The notes under the pieces: generated by a model
Database searches by the model: none
The model's input: the letters and a program-made list of their open reading frames with translations, nothing else
What the model was told of the DNA's origin: nothing
Program-made: the position numbers and the translations under genes
Source of the DNA: Prosthecochloris ethylica
GTDB taxonomy: Bacteria; Bacteroidota; Chlorobiia; Chlorobiales; Chlorobiaceae
Strand: one strand, 5' to 3'
Assembly: GCF_015234275.1 (NCBI RefSeq)
Contig: NZ_JADGII010000004.1
DNA length: 64,000 bases
Part shown: piece by piece, positions 17,252 through 26,697 of the stretch
Layout of the letters: each line of letters opens with the position of its first letter
How positions within the stretch are numbered: the first letter of the stretch is position 1

Positions 17252-17636
17252 CTTCAAGAGCTCTCATATCGGCCCGTTCACCGGGACTTGCGTCACGGTA
17301 ACCGGCAAGATGCAGGGCAGAGTGTATCGTCACCCGCAACAGTTCCCTCAGAAAGTCCACCCCGAATCTCCTGGCGTTATCCTCAACCACATCGAGGCAG
17401 ATATAGAACTCTCCCTCGACCAGACGCCCCTCGTTATAGCGGAACGTAATGGTATCGGTCGCATAATCGTGCTGCAGAAACTCCCTGTTGATGCGCCGGC
17501 TGAGGTCCCTGCCGCAATAGACCGCAGTGACCTCTTCAACCTCCAGCCCTTCTCCCCGGAGCACACCGGACGTCACGTCCCGGAGCTTCTCTTCCGGAAT
17601 ATCGCGGCGGGTCGTATTGTACAGCTCAGGCAACAT
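17226..17636 (-). CDS. ybeY: Endoribonuclease YbeY
   Basis: The 136-residue metal-dependent RNase takes part in 16S rRNA 3' maturation and ribosome quality control. The catalytic signature reads HSALHLAGYRD (about residues 103-113): the first two histidines are kept, but the third metal ligand of the usual H-x3-H-x5-H is aspartate. I believe this is common in the Bacteroidetes/Chlorobi group. Its start overlaps the end of hflX by 11 bases, so both are likely coupled. Confidence 0.9.
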   Translation of the reverse strand: MLPELYNTTRRDIPEEKLRDVTSGVLRGEGLEVEEVTAVYCGRDLSRRINREFLQHDYATDTITFRYNEGRLVEGEFYICLDVVEDNARRFGVDFLRELLRVTIHSALHLAGYRDASPGERADMRALEDVYLERLG

Positions 17637-18927
17637 GCTGCTCCTCGTGGCCGAACGATTTCACACGGGCATCGATCCGCTGAAGGCTGTTGACATGCGC
17701 CCGGTAACGAAGGATGACATCTTCGTCGACATACCGTTTTTCGAGAACTTCTGCATGATCGTACAGATACCCGATCAGCTTGTAGTTCGATACATGGGTT
17801 CTCAGGGAACGCTCCCGGTAGTCACGACCCACAAAATCACTGACAGCATCTTTCAGGGCCTGGACGTTCAACCCCCTGACGGCAGAAACGAAGACGGCAT
17901 CAGGATACTTCTCACGAAGCCCCCTAAGCACTGCAGGGTCTTCGACCGCGTCGATCTTGTTGAACACCTCGATGATATGATTGTGCTTCACGCCGATCTC
18001 CTCGAGTGTACGGCGGACAACCTGCATCTGATCCTCGTATCCCGGATGGCTGATATCGATCACGTGCAGCAGAAAATCCGCCTGCAGCACCTCGTCGAGA
18101 GTCGAACGGAAACACTCCACCAGGTGATGGGGAAGCTTGCGGATAAAGCCGACCGTATCGGACAGCAGGACCGTCTTGTTGATTTTCAGCTCAAGCCGGC
18201 GAGTCCTGGTATCGAGCGTCGCAAACAGCCGATTTTCAGCATACGCCTCCGCTGACGGGCAGAGCCGGTTCATCAGCGTCGATTTGCCGGCATTGGTATA
18301 CCCGACGAGCGCAACACGAGGCGTCCCCCTGCGATCACTTGTCTGGGTCGCATGCTGCAGCATCACGCCATCGAGCTTTTTCTTCAGCTGGGAAATCCGC
18401 TTGCGCACAAGCCGCCTGTCTGTTTCGATCTGAGTTTCACCCGGCCCCTTCGTACCGATCCCCCCCTTCTGTTTCGAGAGATGAGTCCACATCCTTGTCA
18501 AGCGTGGCAGCAGGTACTCGAGCTGGGCGAGCTCCACCTGCATTTTAGCCTGAGCAGACTTGGCCCGAAGGGCAAAAATCTGCAGGATAAGCTCGGTACG
18601 GTCAAGCACCTTGCATTCCAGAACCTTCTCGAGGTTACGGGCCTGAACGGGCGAAAGATCATCATCGAAAACCACGAGGTCGATTTCGCCTCCCTTGACG
18701 ATATGGGAAATTTCCTCGACCTTTCCCCGGCCGATCAGCCAGGCCGGATCTTTCACCGCACGCTCCTGTATGATCGTGGCTTCGACATCCGCTCCGGCGG
18801 TATCAGCCAGAAAAGCGAGTTCATCGAGATACTCCTCGACGGTCGTGCGGTTCAGTTCGGGAGAGGATGACACACCGACAAGCAGTGCGCGTTCACGTGC
18901 CGGATCCGGAGAATAAAATGTATCCAA
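17626..18927 (-). CDS. hflX: GTPase HflX
   Basis: The 433-residue ribosome-associated GTPase has an N-terminal HflX domain (VEEYLDELAFLADTAGADV... and DPAWLIGRGKVEEI) and a helical linker with GGIGTKGPGETQIETDRR. The G domain follows: G1 GYTNAGKST (about 214-222), G3 DTVGFIRKLP and G4 NKID. HflX rescues stalled or damaged ribosomes in other bacteria. The start is TTG 18927, as no ATG lies nearby in the conserved region. The 224-base spacer to crtB is divergent and AT-rich, with TTGACA at 19019 but no well-spaced -10. Confidence 0.94.
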   Translation of the reverse strand: MDTFYSPDPARERALLVGVSSSPELNRTTVEEYLDELAFLADTAGADVEATIIQERAVKDPAWLIGRGKVEEISHIVKGGEIDLVVFDDDLSPVQARNLEKVLECKVLDRTELILQIFALRAKSAQAKMQVELAQLEYLLPRLTRMWTHLSKQKGGIGTKGPGETQIETDRRLVRKRISQLKKKLDGVMLQHATQTSDRRGTPRVALVGYTNAGKSTLMNRLCPSAEAYAENRLFATLDTRTRRLELKINKTVLLSDTVGFIRKLPHHLVECFRSTLDEVLQADFLLHVIDISHPGYEDQMQVVRRTLEEIGVKHNHIIEVFNKIDAVEDPAVLRGLREKYPDAVFVSAVRGLNVQALKDAVSDFVGRDYRERSLRTHVSNYKLIGYLYDHAEVLEKRYVDEDVILRYRAHVNSLQRIDARVKSFGHEEQHVA

Positions 18928-19151
18928 TAGCTGCTGGGAAAAACGTTAACATCAACCCCCGTGCCAGCCGGCCGGGGTAAACGAAAGCTGTATTGATATA
19001 TTACAAGGTTTCTGTATCTTGACAACACTCCTTATAACTTAAACAGGCCTTAAAAAGTTACATCTTTTCGCTTTCTTTGCCTAACACGCTGCCGGCTGCA
19101 GCCAGGGAAAGCCCACTCATTTTTTCAGGCTGATCAAAGCATACCGGTCCG

Positions 19152-20087
19152 ATGAATTACAGCTATAATGGAAAAACCATTGTACACGGGTCTGATACTG
19201 AACTGACGCTTGAGAATGCTTTTGACTATTGCCGTCAGATAGCTAAACACCATGCAAAAACGTTCTATCTGGCAACCCTGTTTCTGCCGAAACCGCAACG
19301 CAACCCCATTTTCGCGATGTACGCCCTGCTGCGTACCGTCGATGACCTTGTCGATACCGCGGAAGACAAGCTGACAAGCGGCTCTCTCAGCCAGAACGAA
19401 CTGAACGGCATGATGAAGGACTGGAAGGTACGCCTGGAGGAGTGTTACCAGGGCAGGCACCACAACGACCCGATCATGATGGCCTGGCACGCAACGCTGC
19501 AGGAACACGCCATCCCGATGGAGCTGCCGCTCGACCTGATGGACGGCGTATCGATGGATATCGAGTTCAAACCGTTCGAGACCTTTGACGATCTGTACGT
19601 GTACTGCTACAAGGTGGCTTCGGTGGTCGGCCTGATGTGTTCGGAAATTTTCGGCTACAGCGACAAAAAAGCTCTCGACCACGCCATCGAGCTCGGCATT
19701 GCCATGCAGCTGACCAATATCCTTCGTGATATCGGAGAAGACATCGACCGCGGGAGGATCTACCTGCCGCTTGAAGACCTGGAACGCTTCAGCTACAGCC
19801 GCCGTGAATTCATGCAGAAAACCATGAATGACAACTTCCGCGACCTGATCCGTTTCCAGATCGAACGGGCAAGAAGCTACTACCGGGCCTCCGAAAAGGG
19901 AATTCCCATGCTGGAGCAACAGAGCCGTTTTGCCGTGCTTGTCAGCAGCGAAAACTACAGCAACATTCTCAAGACGATCGAAAACAACGGCTACGACGTG
20001 TTTTCACAGAGGGCATACCGCTCATTGTACCAGAAACTCAGTACGATACCCTACATCTGGTACAGATCTCGGGTCATGTCCTCATAA
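19152..20087 (+). CDS. crtB: Phytoene synthase
   Basis: The 311-residue prenyltransferase condenses two geranylgeranyl diphosphates to phytoene, the first committed carotenoid step. Both aspartate-rich motifs that bind Mg-diphosphate are present: RTVDDLVDTAED (about residues 63-74) and NILRDIGEDIDRGR (about 192-205), with YCYKVASVVGLM in between. The length and the RSYYRASEKGI segment match phytoene rather than squalene synthases. It precedes lysS by 47 bases in the same direction. Confidence 0.9.
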   Translation: MNYSYNGKTIVHGSDTELTLENAFDYCRQIAKHHAKTFYLATLFLPKPQRNPIFAMYALLRTVDDLVDTAEDKLTSGSLSQNELNGMMKDWKVRLEECYQGRHHNDPIMMAWHATLQEHAIPMELPLDLMDGVSMDIEFKPFETFDDLYVYCYKVASVVGLMCSEIFGYSDKKALDHAIELGIAMQLTNILRDIGEDIDRGRIYLPLEDLERFSYSRREFMQKTMNDNFRDLIRFQIERARSYYRASEKGIPMLEQQSRFAVLVSSENYSNILKTIENNGYDVFSQRAYRSLYQKLSTIPYIWYRSRVMSS

Positions 20088-20134
20088 CATCCCGCTCATA
20101 TTTCCATCGACGACATAAAACAGAAAGATACAGT

Positions 20135-21688
20135 ATGACAGAAGTACAGGATAACAACCGCCAGGACAACAACGTGAACAATGACCTGCTCGAACAGGAA
20201 CAGAAAGCGCTGAACGACCAGATGCAGCGACGCCTCGAAGAGCGCGAGATGCTCCGGAAAGAGGGTGTACGTCCCTACCCGTTCAGTTTCGATGTCACCG
20301 CATATTCCCGACAGATCAAGGAACAGTTCGATGAAAACTCCCCCCAGACCGTTTCTGTAGCCGGCCGCATCATGGCCATTCGAAAAATGGGCAAGGCATC
20401 GTTTTTCAATATCCAGGATTCGCAGGGAAGGATTCAGATCTATATCAAGCGTGACGAGGTCGGCCAGGAAGCCTACCGGGTCTTCAAGCTGCTCGATATC
20501 GGAGATATCGTCGGCGTCAAAGGCTACAGCTTCAGGACAAAAACGGGAGAGATATCGATTCACGCACAGGAGTTCATGCTGCTGTCAAAATCTCTTCGCC
20601 CTATCCCGATTGCCAAGGAAAAAGAGGTTGACGGAAAAAAAGTCACCTACGACGCTTTCAGCGACAAGGAGCTGCGCTACCGTCAGCGCTATGTCGACCT
20701 CATCGTCAACCCCGAAGTGCGAGAGACGTTTGTAAAGCGTTCGGCCATCGTGTCGTTCATGAGGACGTTTCTCTCTTCGAAAGGGTACCTGGAAGTCGAA
20801 ACCCCGATCCTGCAACCTATCTACGGGGGAGCTGCCGCCCGTCCGTTCACCACGCATCACAATGCTCTGGATATGGAACTGTACCTGCGCATCGCCAACG
20901 AGCTCTACCTCAAGAGGCTGATTGTCGGCGGGTTCGACGGCGTCTTCGAATTTGCCAAGGATTTCCGCAATGAAGGCATCGACCGCTTCCACAACCCGGA
21001 ATTCACACAGGTGGAACTCTATGTGGCCTACAAGGATTATTTGTGGATGATGGAGCTCGTCGAAGAGCTGCTGTACCGGACGAACCTCGAGGTCAACGGA
21101 CGTGACAGCGTCACCTTTCTCGATCACGAGATTTCACTCAAGCCTCCGTTCCGGCGCATGACCATTGCGGAATCCATCAACGAGTACTGCACGTGTGACA
21201 TTACCGGCAAAAACGAGGCGGAACTGAGAAATATCGCCAAAGACCTCGGACTGGAGCTCGATCCGAAGATCAGCAGCGGAAAGATCATCGACGAAATTTT
21301 CGGAGAGTTCGTGGAACCTAAACTGATCCAGCCGACCTTCATCACGGACTACCCGGTAGAAATGTCTCCACTGGCGAAGGGTCACCGCTCCAAGGAGGGC
21401 ACGGTCGAACGGTTCGAACTGATTGTCGGAGGCAAGGAACTCTGCAACTCCTTCTCGGAACTCAACGACCCGGTCATTCAGCGCCAGAGGCTCGAGGAAC
21501 AGGCAGCGCTGAGACAGAGGGGTGATGACGAGGCGATGATTGTCGACGAAGATTTTCTCAGGGCACTGGAATACGGCATGCCGCCCTGCGCAGGGCTGGG
21601 CATCGGAATCGATCGCCTTGTCATGCTCCTGGCCGGGCAGGACTCCATCAGGGACGTTATCTTCTTCCCGCATATGAAGCCGGAATAA
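20135..21688 (+). CDS. lysS: Lysyl-tRNA synthetase, class II
   Basis: The 517-residue enzyme has an N-terminal OB-fold anticodon-binding domain (about 60-160: VAGRIMAIRKMGKASFFNIQDSQGRIQIYI). The class II catalytic core carries motif 1 (TFLSSKGYLEVETP), motif 2 (FAKDFRNEGID) and motif 3 (GLGIGIDRLVMLLAG). The first 45 residues are Gln/Asn/Glu-rich. Length is normal. Confidence 0.97.
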   Translation: MTEVQDNNRQDNNVNNDLLEQEQKALNDQMQRRLEEREMLRKEGVRPYPFSFDVTAYSRQIKEQFDENSPQTVSVAGRIMAIRKMGKASFFNIQDSQGRIQIYIKRDEVGQEAYRVFKLLDIGDIVGVKGYSFRTKTGEISIHAQEFMLLSKSLRPIPIAKEKEVDGKKVTYDAFSDKELRYRQRYVDLIVNPEVRETFVKRSAIVSFMRTFLSSKGYLEVETPILQPIYGGAAARPFTTHHNALDMELYLRIANELYLKRLIVGGFDGVFEFAKDFRNEGIDRFHNPEFTQVELYVAYKDYLWMMELVEELLYRTNLEVNGRDSVTFLDHEISLKPPFRRMTIAESINEYCTCDITGKNEAELRNIAKDLGLELDPKISSGKIIDEIFGEFVEPKLIQPTFITDYPVEMSPLAKGHRSKEGTVERFELIVGGKELCNSFSELNDPVIQRQRLEEQAALRQRGDDEAMIVDEDFLRALEYGMPPCAGLGIGIDRLVMLLAGQDSIRDVIFFPHMKPE

Positions 21689-21720
21689 CAGGGCCTGCAA
21701 CCATATCTCTTTCAGGAACT

Positions 21721-22395
21721 ATGTCTCTTTCCTGGGCACAACTTGAAAGCACTCCCCTGCTCGACCTTGTCGGGCAGGGTGAAAATGTGCACACGGAATT
21801 CAAAAGACTGGTGCACTCCCCCTGGAAAATCGCCAAGTCGATCGTGGCATTCGCCAATACCGAAGGAGGCGTTATCCTGATCGGTGTCGATGATGACCGA
21901 CGAATCACCGGCATTCACAGCGAGAAAGAAATGCTGGAAGTCATCCATGATGCTGTACGGTTTCACGTCGAACCGGCTGTCGACATCGAAACCGTGGTGG
22001 AAGAGTACCGGCGACGGCTGGTTCTGCTCGTCTTCATTCCAGAAAGCACCCTCAAGCCGCACTACCACATCACCAGGGAAGACAAGGGAAAAACGCCCGG
22101 AACGGTCACCGGCAAACAGGTCTACACCAGGGTGGGAAGTCATAACAAGGCTGCATCGCGCGACAGGATATGCCTGATGGAATCAGCTGAACGTCCGCTG
22201 AAAATCAGTTTCGGTGCAAGCGAAAAACTCCTGCTCGACCACCTCGAGCACCATGGCAGCATCACGGCACAGGAATTCAGCACCCTTGCAGGTCTGCCCC
22301 TGCAGACAGCCCTGCAGAAACTGGTCAGCATGGTCCGTGCAGGAGCGATTATCCTCTGCAGCAAAGGGCAGCACTCCTACTACGCACTGCCGTAA
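21721..22395 (+). CDS. AlbA_2 (Schlafen-like) domain protein with C-terminal winged helix
   Basis: The 224-residue protein has an N-terminal AlbA_2/divergent AAA_4-type domain (about 10-130: GENVHTEFKR, KSIVAFANTEGGVILIGVDDD). A C-terminal DNA-binding-like winged helix follows (about 165-224: LLDHLEHHGSITAQEFSTLAGLPLQTALQKL). Proteins with this layout are predicted transcription regulators or nucleic-acid-binding factors, and targets are not known. AGGAACT precedes the ATG. Its end overlaps the convergent epimerase gene by 16 bases. Confidence 0.8.
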   Translation: MSLSWAQLESTPLLDLVGQGENVHTEFKRLVHSPWKIAKSIVAFANTEGGVILIGVDDDRRITGIHSEKEMLEVIHDAVRFHVEPAVDIETVVEEYRRRLVLLVFIPESTLKPHYHITREDKGKTPGTVTGKQVYTRVGSHNKAASRDRICLMESAERPLKISFGASEKLLLDHLEHHGSITAQEFSTLAGLPLQTALQKLVSMVRAGAIILCSKGQHSYYALP

Positions 22396-23390
22396 TAGGA
22401 CCGGTACCAGTCGACAAACGACCTGACACCCTCCTCTACGGAGGTAGACGGACAGTACCCGACATCCTCTTTGAGCTGCTCCACATCGGCATAGGTATCC
22501 GGAACATCTCCCGGCTGCATCGGAAGAAATTCCTTTTCGGCAGTTTTTCCCAGGCAGCTCTCGAGCGCACCGATGTAGTCCATCAGGTTGACCGGCTTGC
22601 TGTTGCCGATATTGTACACTCTCCACGGTGCCCTGCTGGTCCCGGGATCAGGCGTCAGCCCCGACCAGCCGGGATCAGGAGACGCCACATGGTCGAGGGT
22701 CCTGATCACGCCCTCCGTGATATCATCGATATAGGTAAAGTCCCGGCGATGACGGCCGTAATTGAACACTTTCAGCGGTCGGCCTTCCAGGATAGCGCGG
22801 GTAAAGATGAAAAGCGCCATATCGGGGCGGCCCCATGGCCCGTACACCGTAAAGAAACGCAATCCGGTCGTCGGCAGCTGATACAGGTGGCTGTAGGTGT
22901 GCGCCATCAGCTCGTTGGCTTTCTTGGAGGCCGCGTAAAGAGAAAGCGGATGATCGACATTGTCATGCACCGAAAACGGCATCGTTTCATTTGCCCCGTA
23001 CACCGAACTGGAAGAAGCGTAGACCAGGTGATCCACGTGGTGATGCCGGCACCCTTCTAGAATATTGATAAAACCCTGGATATTGCTGTCGATATACGCA
23101 TGGGGATTCTGCAGGGAATAGCGCACACCGGCCTGCGCAGCGAGATTGACAACCCTGTCGAAGCGCTCCACCTCGAACAGGTTCTCCATCGCCCCCCTGT
23201 CGGCAATGTCCATCCGGATGAAACGAAAGTTGTCATACGGCTCGAGCTGCTGCAGCCGGGCTTCTTTCAGCGACACCTCGTAGTATGTATTCAGGTTGTC
23301 GATACCAACCACATCGTCTCCCCGCTCGAGCAGCCGGGAGCACACGTGGTATCCGATAAAACCGGCTGCGCCGGTCACAAGGACATTCAT
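22380..23390 (-). CDS. UDP-glucuronate 4-epimerase-type SDR enzyme
   Basis: The 336-residue extended SDR has the Rossmann motif GAAGFIGYHV (7-16) and the YxxxK catalytic pair in LYAASKKANE. HTYSHLYQLPTTGLRFFTVYGPWGRPDMALF is highly typical of UDP-glucuronate 4-epimerases, which make UDP-galacturonate for surface polysaccharide or LPS. It lies 6 bases behind the NusG-like gene, so the two are co-transcribed. Confidence 0.88.
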   Translation of the reverse strand: MNVLVTGAAGFIGYHVCSRLLERGDDVVGIDNLNTYYEVSLKEARLQQLEPYDNFRFIRMDIADRGAMENLFEVERFDRVVNLAAQAGVRYSLQNPHAYIDSNIQGFINILEGCRHHHVDHLVYASSSSVYGANETMPFSVHDNVDHPLSLYAASKKANELMAHTYSHLYQLPTTGLRFFTVYGPWGRPDMALFIFTRAILEGRPLKVFNYGRHRRDFTYIDDITEGVIRTLDHVASPDPGWSGLTPDPGTSRAPWRVYNIGNSKPVNLMDYIGALESCLGKTAEKEFLPMQPGDVPDTYADVEQLKEDVGYCPSTSVEEGVRSFVDWYRSYYGSA

Positions 23391-23396
23391 ACGCCT

Positions 23397-23921
23397 TCAG
23401 GGATTTGGGGTTTTTACAGGCAGCAGGTAGTCGGGGTTGATCAATACTTCGATCCCCTGCATGATACTGTCGAAATATACAACCATTTTTGAATCACGCC
23501 CATCCTTGGCGACCACCCCTTCCAGTCCGCTGAAAGGCCCTGCCACGACGCGAACGCGCTGACCCGGGGGCAGAGAGGCCCGGACAGTGCTGATCGCATC
23601 CGGCTCACCGGCGAGAATACGGATCCACTCGATATCACGGTCACGGATGATGGAGGCAACATTGTTGATAGCGATAAAACGCACCACCCCTTCCGTTTCC
23701 AGCACCTTTACATACTCCTGCCGATAGCGGATATGGACAAACACATACCCCCGAAACAGCGGCTCACTGACTTTTTTGCGGCGGTCACTCCACTGCCGCC
23801 ACGTCTCGACCAGCGGCAGAAAACTCTCGATACCTTTTTCCTGAAAACCCCGATGAACCTTTTTCTCGAAACGCGACCGCACGTACACGGCATACCAGCA
23901 CCTGTCGGCAGACTCTTTCAT
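23397..23921 (-). CDS. NusG-family transcription antiterminator (RfaH/UpxY-like)
   Basis: The 174-residue protein has a NusG N-terminal domain (WYAVYVRSRFEKKVHRGFQEKGIESFLPL) and a C-terminal KOW motif (LPPGQRVRVVAGPFSGLEGVVAKDG). Housekeeping NusG usually stands beside secE/rplK, so the location next to a nucleotide-sugar epimerase suggests a specialised paralogue controlling polysaccharide genes. ATG at 23921. It is divergent from tgt with 121 bases between. Confidence 0.85.
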   Translation of the reverse strand: MKESADRCWYAVYVRSRFEKKVHRGFQEKGIESFLPLVETWRQWSDRRKKVSEPLFRGYVFVHIRYRQEYVKVLETEGVVRFIAINNVASIIRDRDIEWIRILAGEPDAISTVRASLPPGQRVRVVAGPFSGLEGVVAKDGRDSKMVVYFDSIMQGIEVLINPDYLLPVKTPNP

Positions 23922-24042
23922 AGTGTTCTCTCCCGGTACATTTCAACTTATCTGTTAAATTACTACACTAAACAGCGGGATAGTACCATCCCCCCCCAGA
24001 ACAACACAAAAGACGACATGCGTGTCGCCAGAAAGTGATATA

Positions 24043-25185
24043 ATGAAATTCACCCTTACACACAAAGATTCTCTTACATCTGCCCGTGCCGGAATGATGG
24101 AAACCGCTCATGGCTCGGTCCCGACCCCGGTATTCATGCCGGTGGGAACCCGGGCAAGCGTCAAGTCTGTCGAGCCAGGGGAACTGAAAGCCCAGCAGGT
24201 GCATATTATCCTGGCAAACACCTACCACCTGTATCTCAGGCCAGGCAACGACATCATGGAACAAGCCGGCGGCATCCATGCATTCATGAACTGGGACCAG
24301 CCCCTGCTGACCGACAGCGGCGGATACCAGGTCTACTCGCTCTCGGACCTGAGAACCATCACCGAGGAAGGGGTCCGCTTCAAGTCACATCTCGACGGCC
24401 GCAACCTTCATTTCACCCCGGAAAACGTGGTGGATACACAACGCATTATCGGCAGTGACATCATGATGCCGCTGGACGAGTGCCCGCCCTGGCCTGCAGA
24501 CAAAGAGTATGTCAAAGCATCCGGTGAGATGACCGTCAGGTGGGCTGAACGGGCAAGAAGCCACCTGGAACGGACCGTCCCCCGCTACGGCCACAGCCAG
24601 GCGCTCTTCGGCATCACCCAGGGAGGGACCTACACCGACCTGCGCACCTCCACGACAAAAGCCCTGGTCGACATGGAGTTCGACGGCTACTCCATCGGAG
24701 GAATGGCAGTCGGAGAACCGGCTGAAGAGATGTATCGCGTACTCGAACTCTCCGATACCCTGCTGCCAGACCACAAACCACGCTACCTGATGGGCGTCGG
24801 CACTCCGGAAAACATCCTGAACGCTATCGAACGGGGCGTCGACATGTTCGACTGCGTCATTCCGACACGGGAAGCAAGAAACGGTCGCGTCTATACCCGC
24901 AACGGGCATATCAACCTGCGCTCCGCGCGATATGCAGAGGACTTCAGCCCGATTGACGAAGGGTTCGACAACCACGTCTGCCGAAACTACTCGAAAGCCT
25001 ACATCCGCCACCTGCTCAATGTCGGCGAGATCCTCGGCCTGAAGCTCTGCACCCTGCACAACATCTCTTTTTTCATGTGGCTTACCCGCACCGCCCGCGA
25101 GCAGATCCTCCGCGGTTCTTTCAGGGAGTGGAAACAGGAAGTCCTCGAACAGTTCAATGCCAACAGGCAATCCATCAGCTCATGA
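24043..25185 (+). CDS. tgt: tRNA-guanine transglycosylase with altered zinc site
   Basis: The 380-residue enzyme exchanges guanine 34 for the queuosine precursor in tRNAs with GUN anticodons. Family motifs are present: MPVGTRASVKS, LLTDSGGYQVYSL, FGITQGGTYTDLR, YSIGGMAVGEP and DMFDCVIPTREARNG. The zinc-binding C-x-C-x2-C...H motif is changed: the aligned segment reads GFDNHVC, so only the last cysteine and the later HN histidine remain. ATG 24043 is preferred over GTG 24022. The stop overlaps the rimO start. Confidence 0.93.
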   Translation: MKFTLTHKDSLTSARAGMMETAHGSVPTPVFMPVGTRASVKSVEPGELKAQQVHIILANTYHLYLRPGNDIMEQAGGIHAFMNWDQPLLTDSGGYQVYSLSDLRTITEEGVRFKSHLDGRNLHFTPENVVDTQRIIGSDIMMPLDECPPWPADKEYVKASGEMTVRWAERARSHLERTVPRYGHSQALFGITQGGTYTDLRTSTTKALVDMEFDGYSIGGMAVGEPAEEMYRVLELSDTLLPDHKPRYLMGVGTPENILNAIERGVDMFDCVIPTREARNGRVYTRNGHINLRSARYAEDFSPIDEGFDNHVCRNYSKAYIRHLLNVGEILGLKLCTLHNISFFMWLTRTAREQILRGSFREWKQEVLEQFNANRQSISS

Positions 25186-26480
25186 ACGCACACTCCATTT
25201 TTCTGCTGAGCCTCGGCTGCTCGAAAAACACTGTAGATTCCGAACGGCTGATCCGCCAGGCGCAACACTGCGGGTTCACGTTCTGCGATGAAGCGGCACA
25301 AGCCGATATCATCATCATCAACACCTGCGGCTTCATTGCAGATGCCAAACAGGAATCCATCAACGAAATACTCGCCGCAGCCGACCTGCGGCGCAACGGC
25401 TCGATCAAGGCGCTGTATGTCATGGGGTGCCTCAGCGCGCTCTACAGCAGGGAACTGCGCGCCGAGCTGCCGGAAGTGGACCGGTTTTTCGGCACCTCGG
25501 ACCTCGAAGCCATCCTGCAGCAGCTGGGAGGCCGCATCAAGCCCGACTCGCTTCATGAACGAACCCTTCTGACCCCTCCCCATTACGCGTGGCTGAAGAT
25601 TGCCGAAGGCTGCAGCAGGACCTGCTCATTCTGCGCCATTCCGAAAATGCGCGGCAGCTATCACAGCCAGTCGGTCGGCGAACTTGAAAAAGAGGCCCTG
25701 ATGCTCAGAGAGCGGGGGGTCAGGGAACTCAACCTGATCTCACAGGACATCACCCGCTACGGATGGGACCTCGAAGGGCGCTCCATGCTCGACGAACTGG
25801 TCCGGCTGCTTGCCGGTACCGGTTTTCCCTGGATACGTCTGCTCTATGCCTATCCGCAGGGCTTTCCGCTGGAGGTGATCGATACCATGAATTCGCTCGA
25901 TACGGTCTGCAACTACCTCGATATGCCCGTCCAGCACATCAGCGACAGGATCCTCTCGTCCATGAACAGAGGCATGAACAAGGCCCAGACAATCCAGCTC
26001 CTGAACCGCATCCGGGAACGGAACCCTGATATCAGGCTGAGAACCACCCTGATCACCGGCTACCCGGGGGAAACCAGGGAAGAATTCGAGGAACTGCTCA
26101 GGTTCGTCAGGGAATTGCGTTTCGACAGGCTTGGCTGTTTCACCTACAGCCACGAAGAACACACAACGGCATGGGAACACCTGCAGGACGATATCCCGCA
26201 GGAGCTGAAACAGGAGAGGCTGCAGGAACTGATGGAGGTGCAGGAATCGATATCAGCCGAAAAAAACCGTCACTTCGAAGGAAGCAGGCTGACCGTGCTG
26301 ATCGACGACGTTGACGGCACAACCGCATTCGGCAGGACCGAGTACGATGCCCCTGAAGTCGATAACGAATGCATTATCGACATCGGTGATACCGCATGCG
26401 CACCGGGTGATTTCTGTCTTGCAGAGATTATCGACACCACCGCTTATGAACTGCATGGAACGGCTATCAGGAAGCTGTGA
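25182..26480 (+). CDS. rimO: Ribosomal protein S12 methylthiotransferase RimO
   Basis: The 432-residue radical-SAM enzyme methylthiolates an aspartate of ribosomal protein S12. It has an N-terminal MTTase domain with three cluster-binding cysteines (LGCSKNTVDSE, NTCGF, MGCLS), the radical-SAM motif CSRTCSFCAIP (C-x3-C-x2-C, about residues 146-156) and a C-terminal TRAM domain (from about 370). ATG 25182 overlaps the tgt stop. Confidence 0.94.
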   Translation: MNAHSIFLLSLGCSKNTVDSERLIRQAQHCGFTFCDEAAQADIIIINTCGFIADAKQESINEILAAADLRRNGSIKALYVMGCLSALYSRELRAELPEVDRFFGTSDLEAILQQLGGRIKPDSLHERTLLTPPHYAWLKIAEGCSRTCSFCAIPKMRGSYHSQSVGELEKEALMLRERGVRELNLISQDITRYGWDLEGRSMLDELVRLLAGTGFPWIRLLYAYPQGFPLEVIDTMNSLDTVCNYLDMPVQHISDRILSSMNRGMNKAQTIQLLNRIRERNPDIRLRTTLITGYPGETREEFEELLRFVRELRFDRLGCFTYSHEEHTTAWEHLQDDIPQELKQERLQELMEVQESISAEKNRHFEGSRLTVLIDDVDGTTAFGRTEYDAPEVDNECIIDIGDTACAPGDFCLAEIIDTTAYELHGTAIRKL

Positions 26481-26661
26481 GCTCCTCGAGGCACGCCCGG
26501 CAGACACAGCTCTCGTAGTGTTCGGCCAGGTAGCGCGCCACGTCCTCGGGAATCTCCAGCTGCGAACACCAGCAGTCAGCTGAACGGCTGCATTCGAATT
26601 GCTTACCGCACCTGGGGCAGACCACCACGGTTGCCTCCTCGTGCCCGTCACGCTTTTCCAT
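26467..26661 (-). CDS. Small cysteine-rich CWC-family protein
   Basis: A 64-residue protein with CPRCGKQFEC, SADCWCSQLEIPEDV and a C-terminal CVCRACLEEL segment. This is the pattern of the cysteine-rich CWC family (function unknown, metal binding likely). The start ATG 26661 is supported by the family N-terminus. It overlaps the end of rimO by 14 bases on the opposite strand. Confidence 0.8.
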   Translation of the reverse strand: MEKRDGHEEATVVVCPRCGKQFECSRSADCWCSQLEIPEDVARYLAEHYESCVCRACLEELTAS

Positions 26662-26697
26662 CGTGCGCTCCTCCTCTTTCAGGATGATTCTGTTCCA

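Noticed and set aside
19019..19038. TTGACA...TATAAC as a crtB promoter
   Set aside because: The two elements are only 8 bases apart, too close for a sigma-70 promoter.
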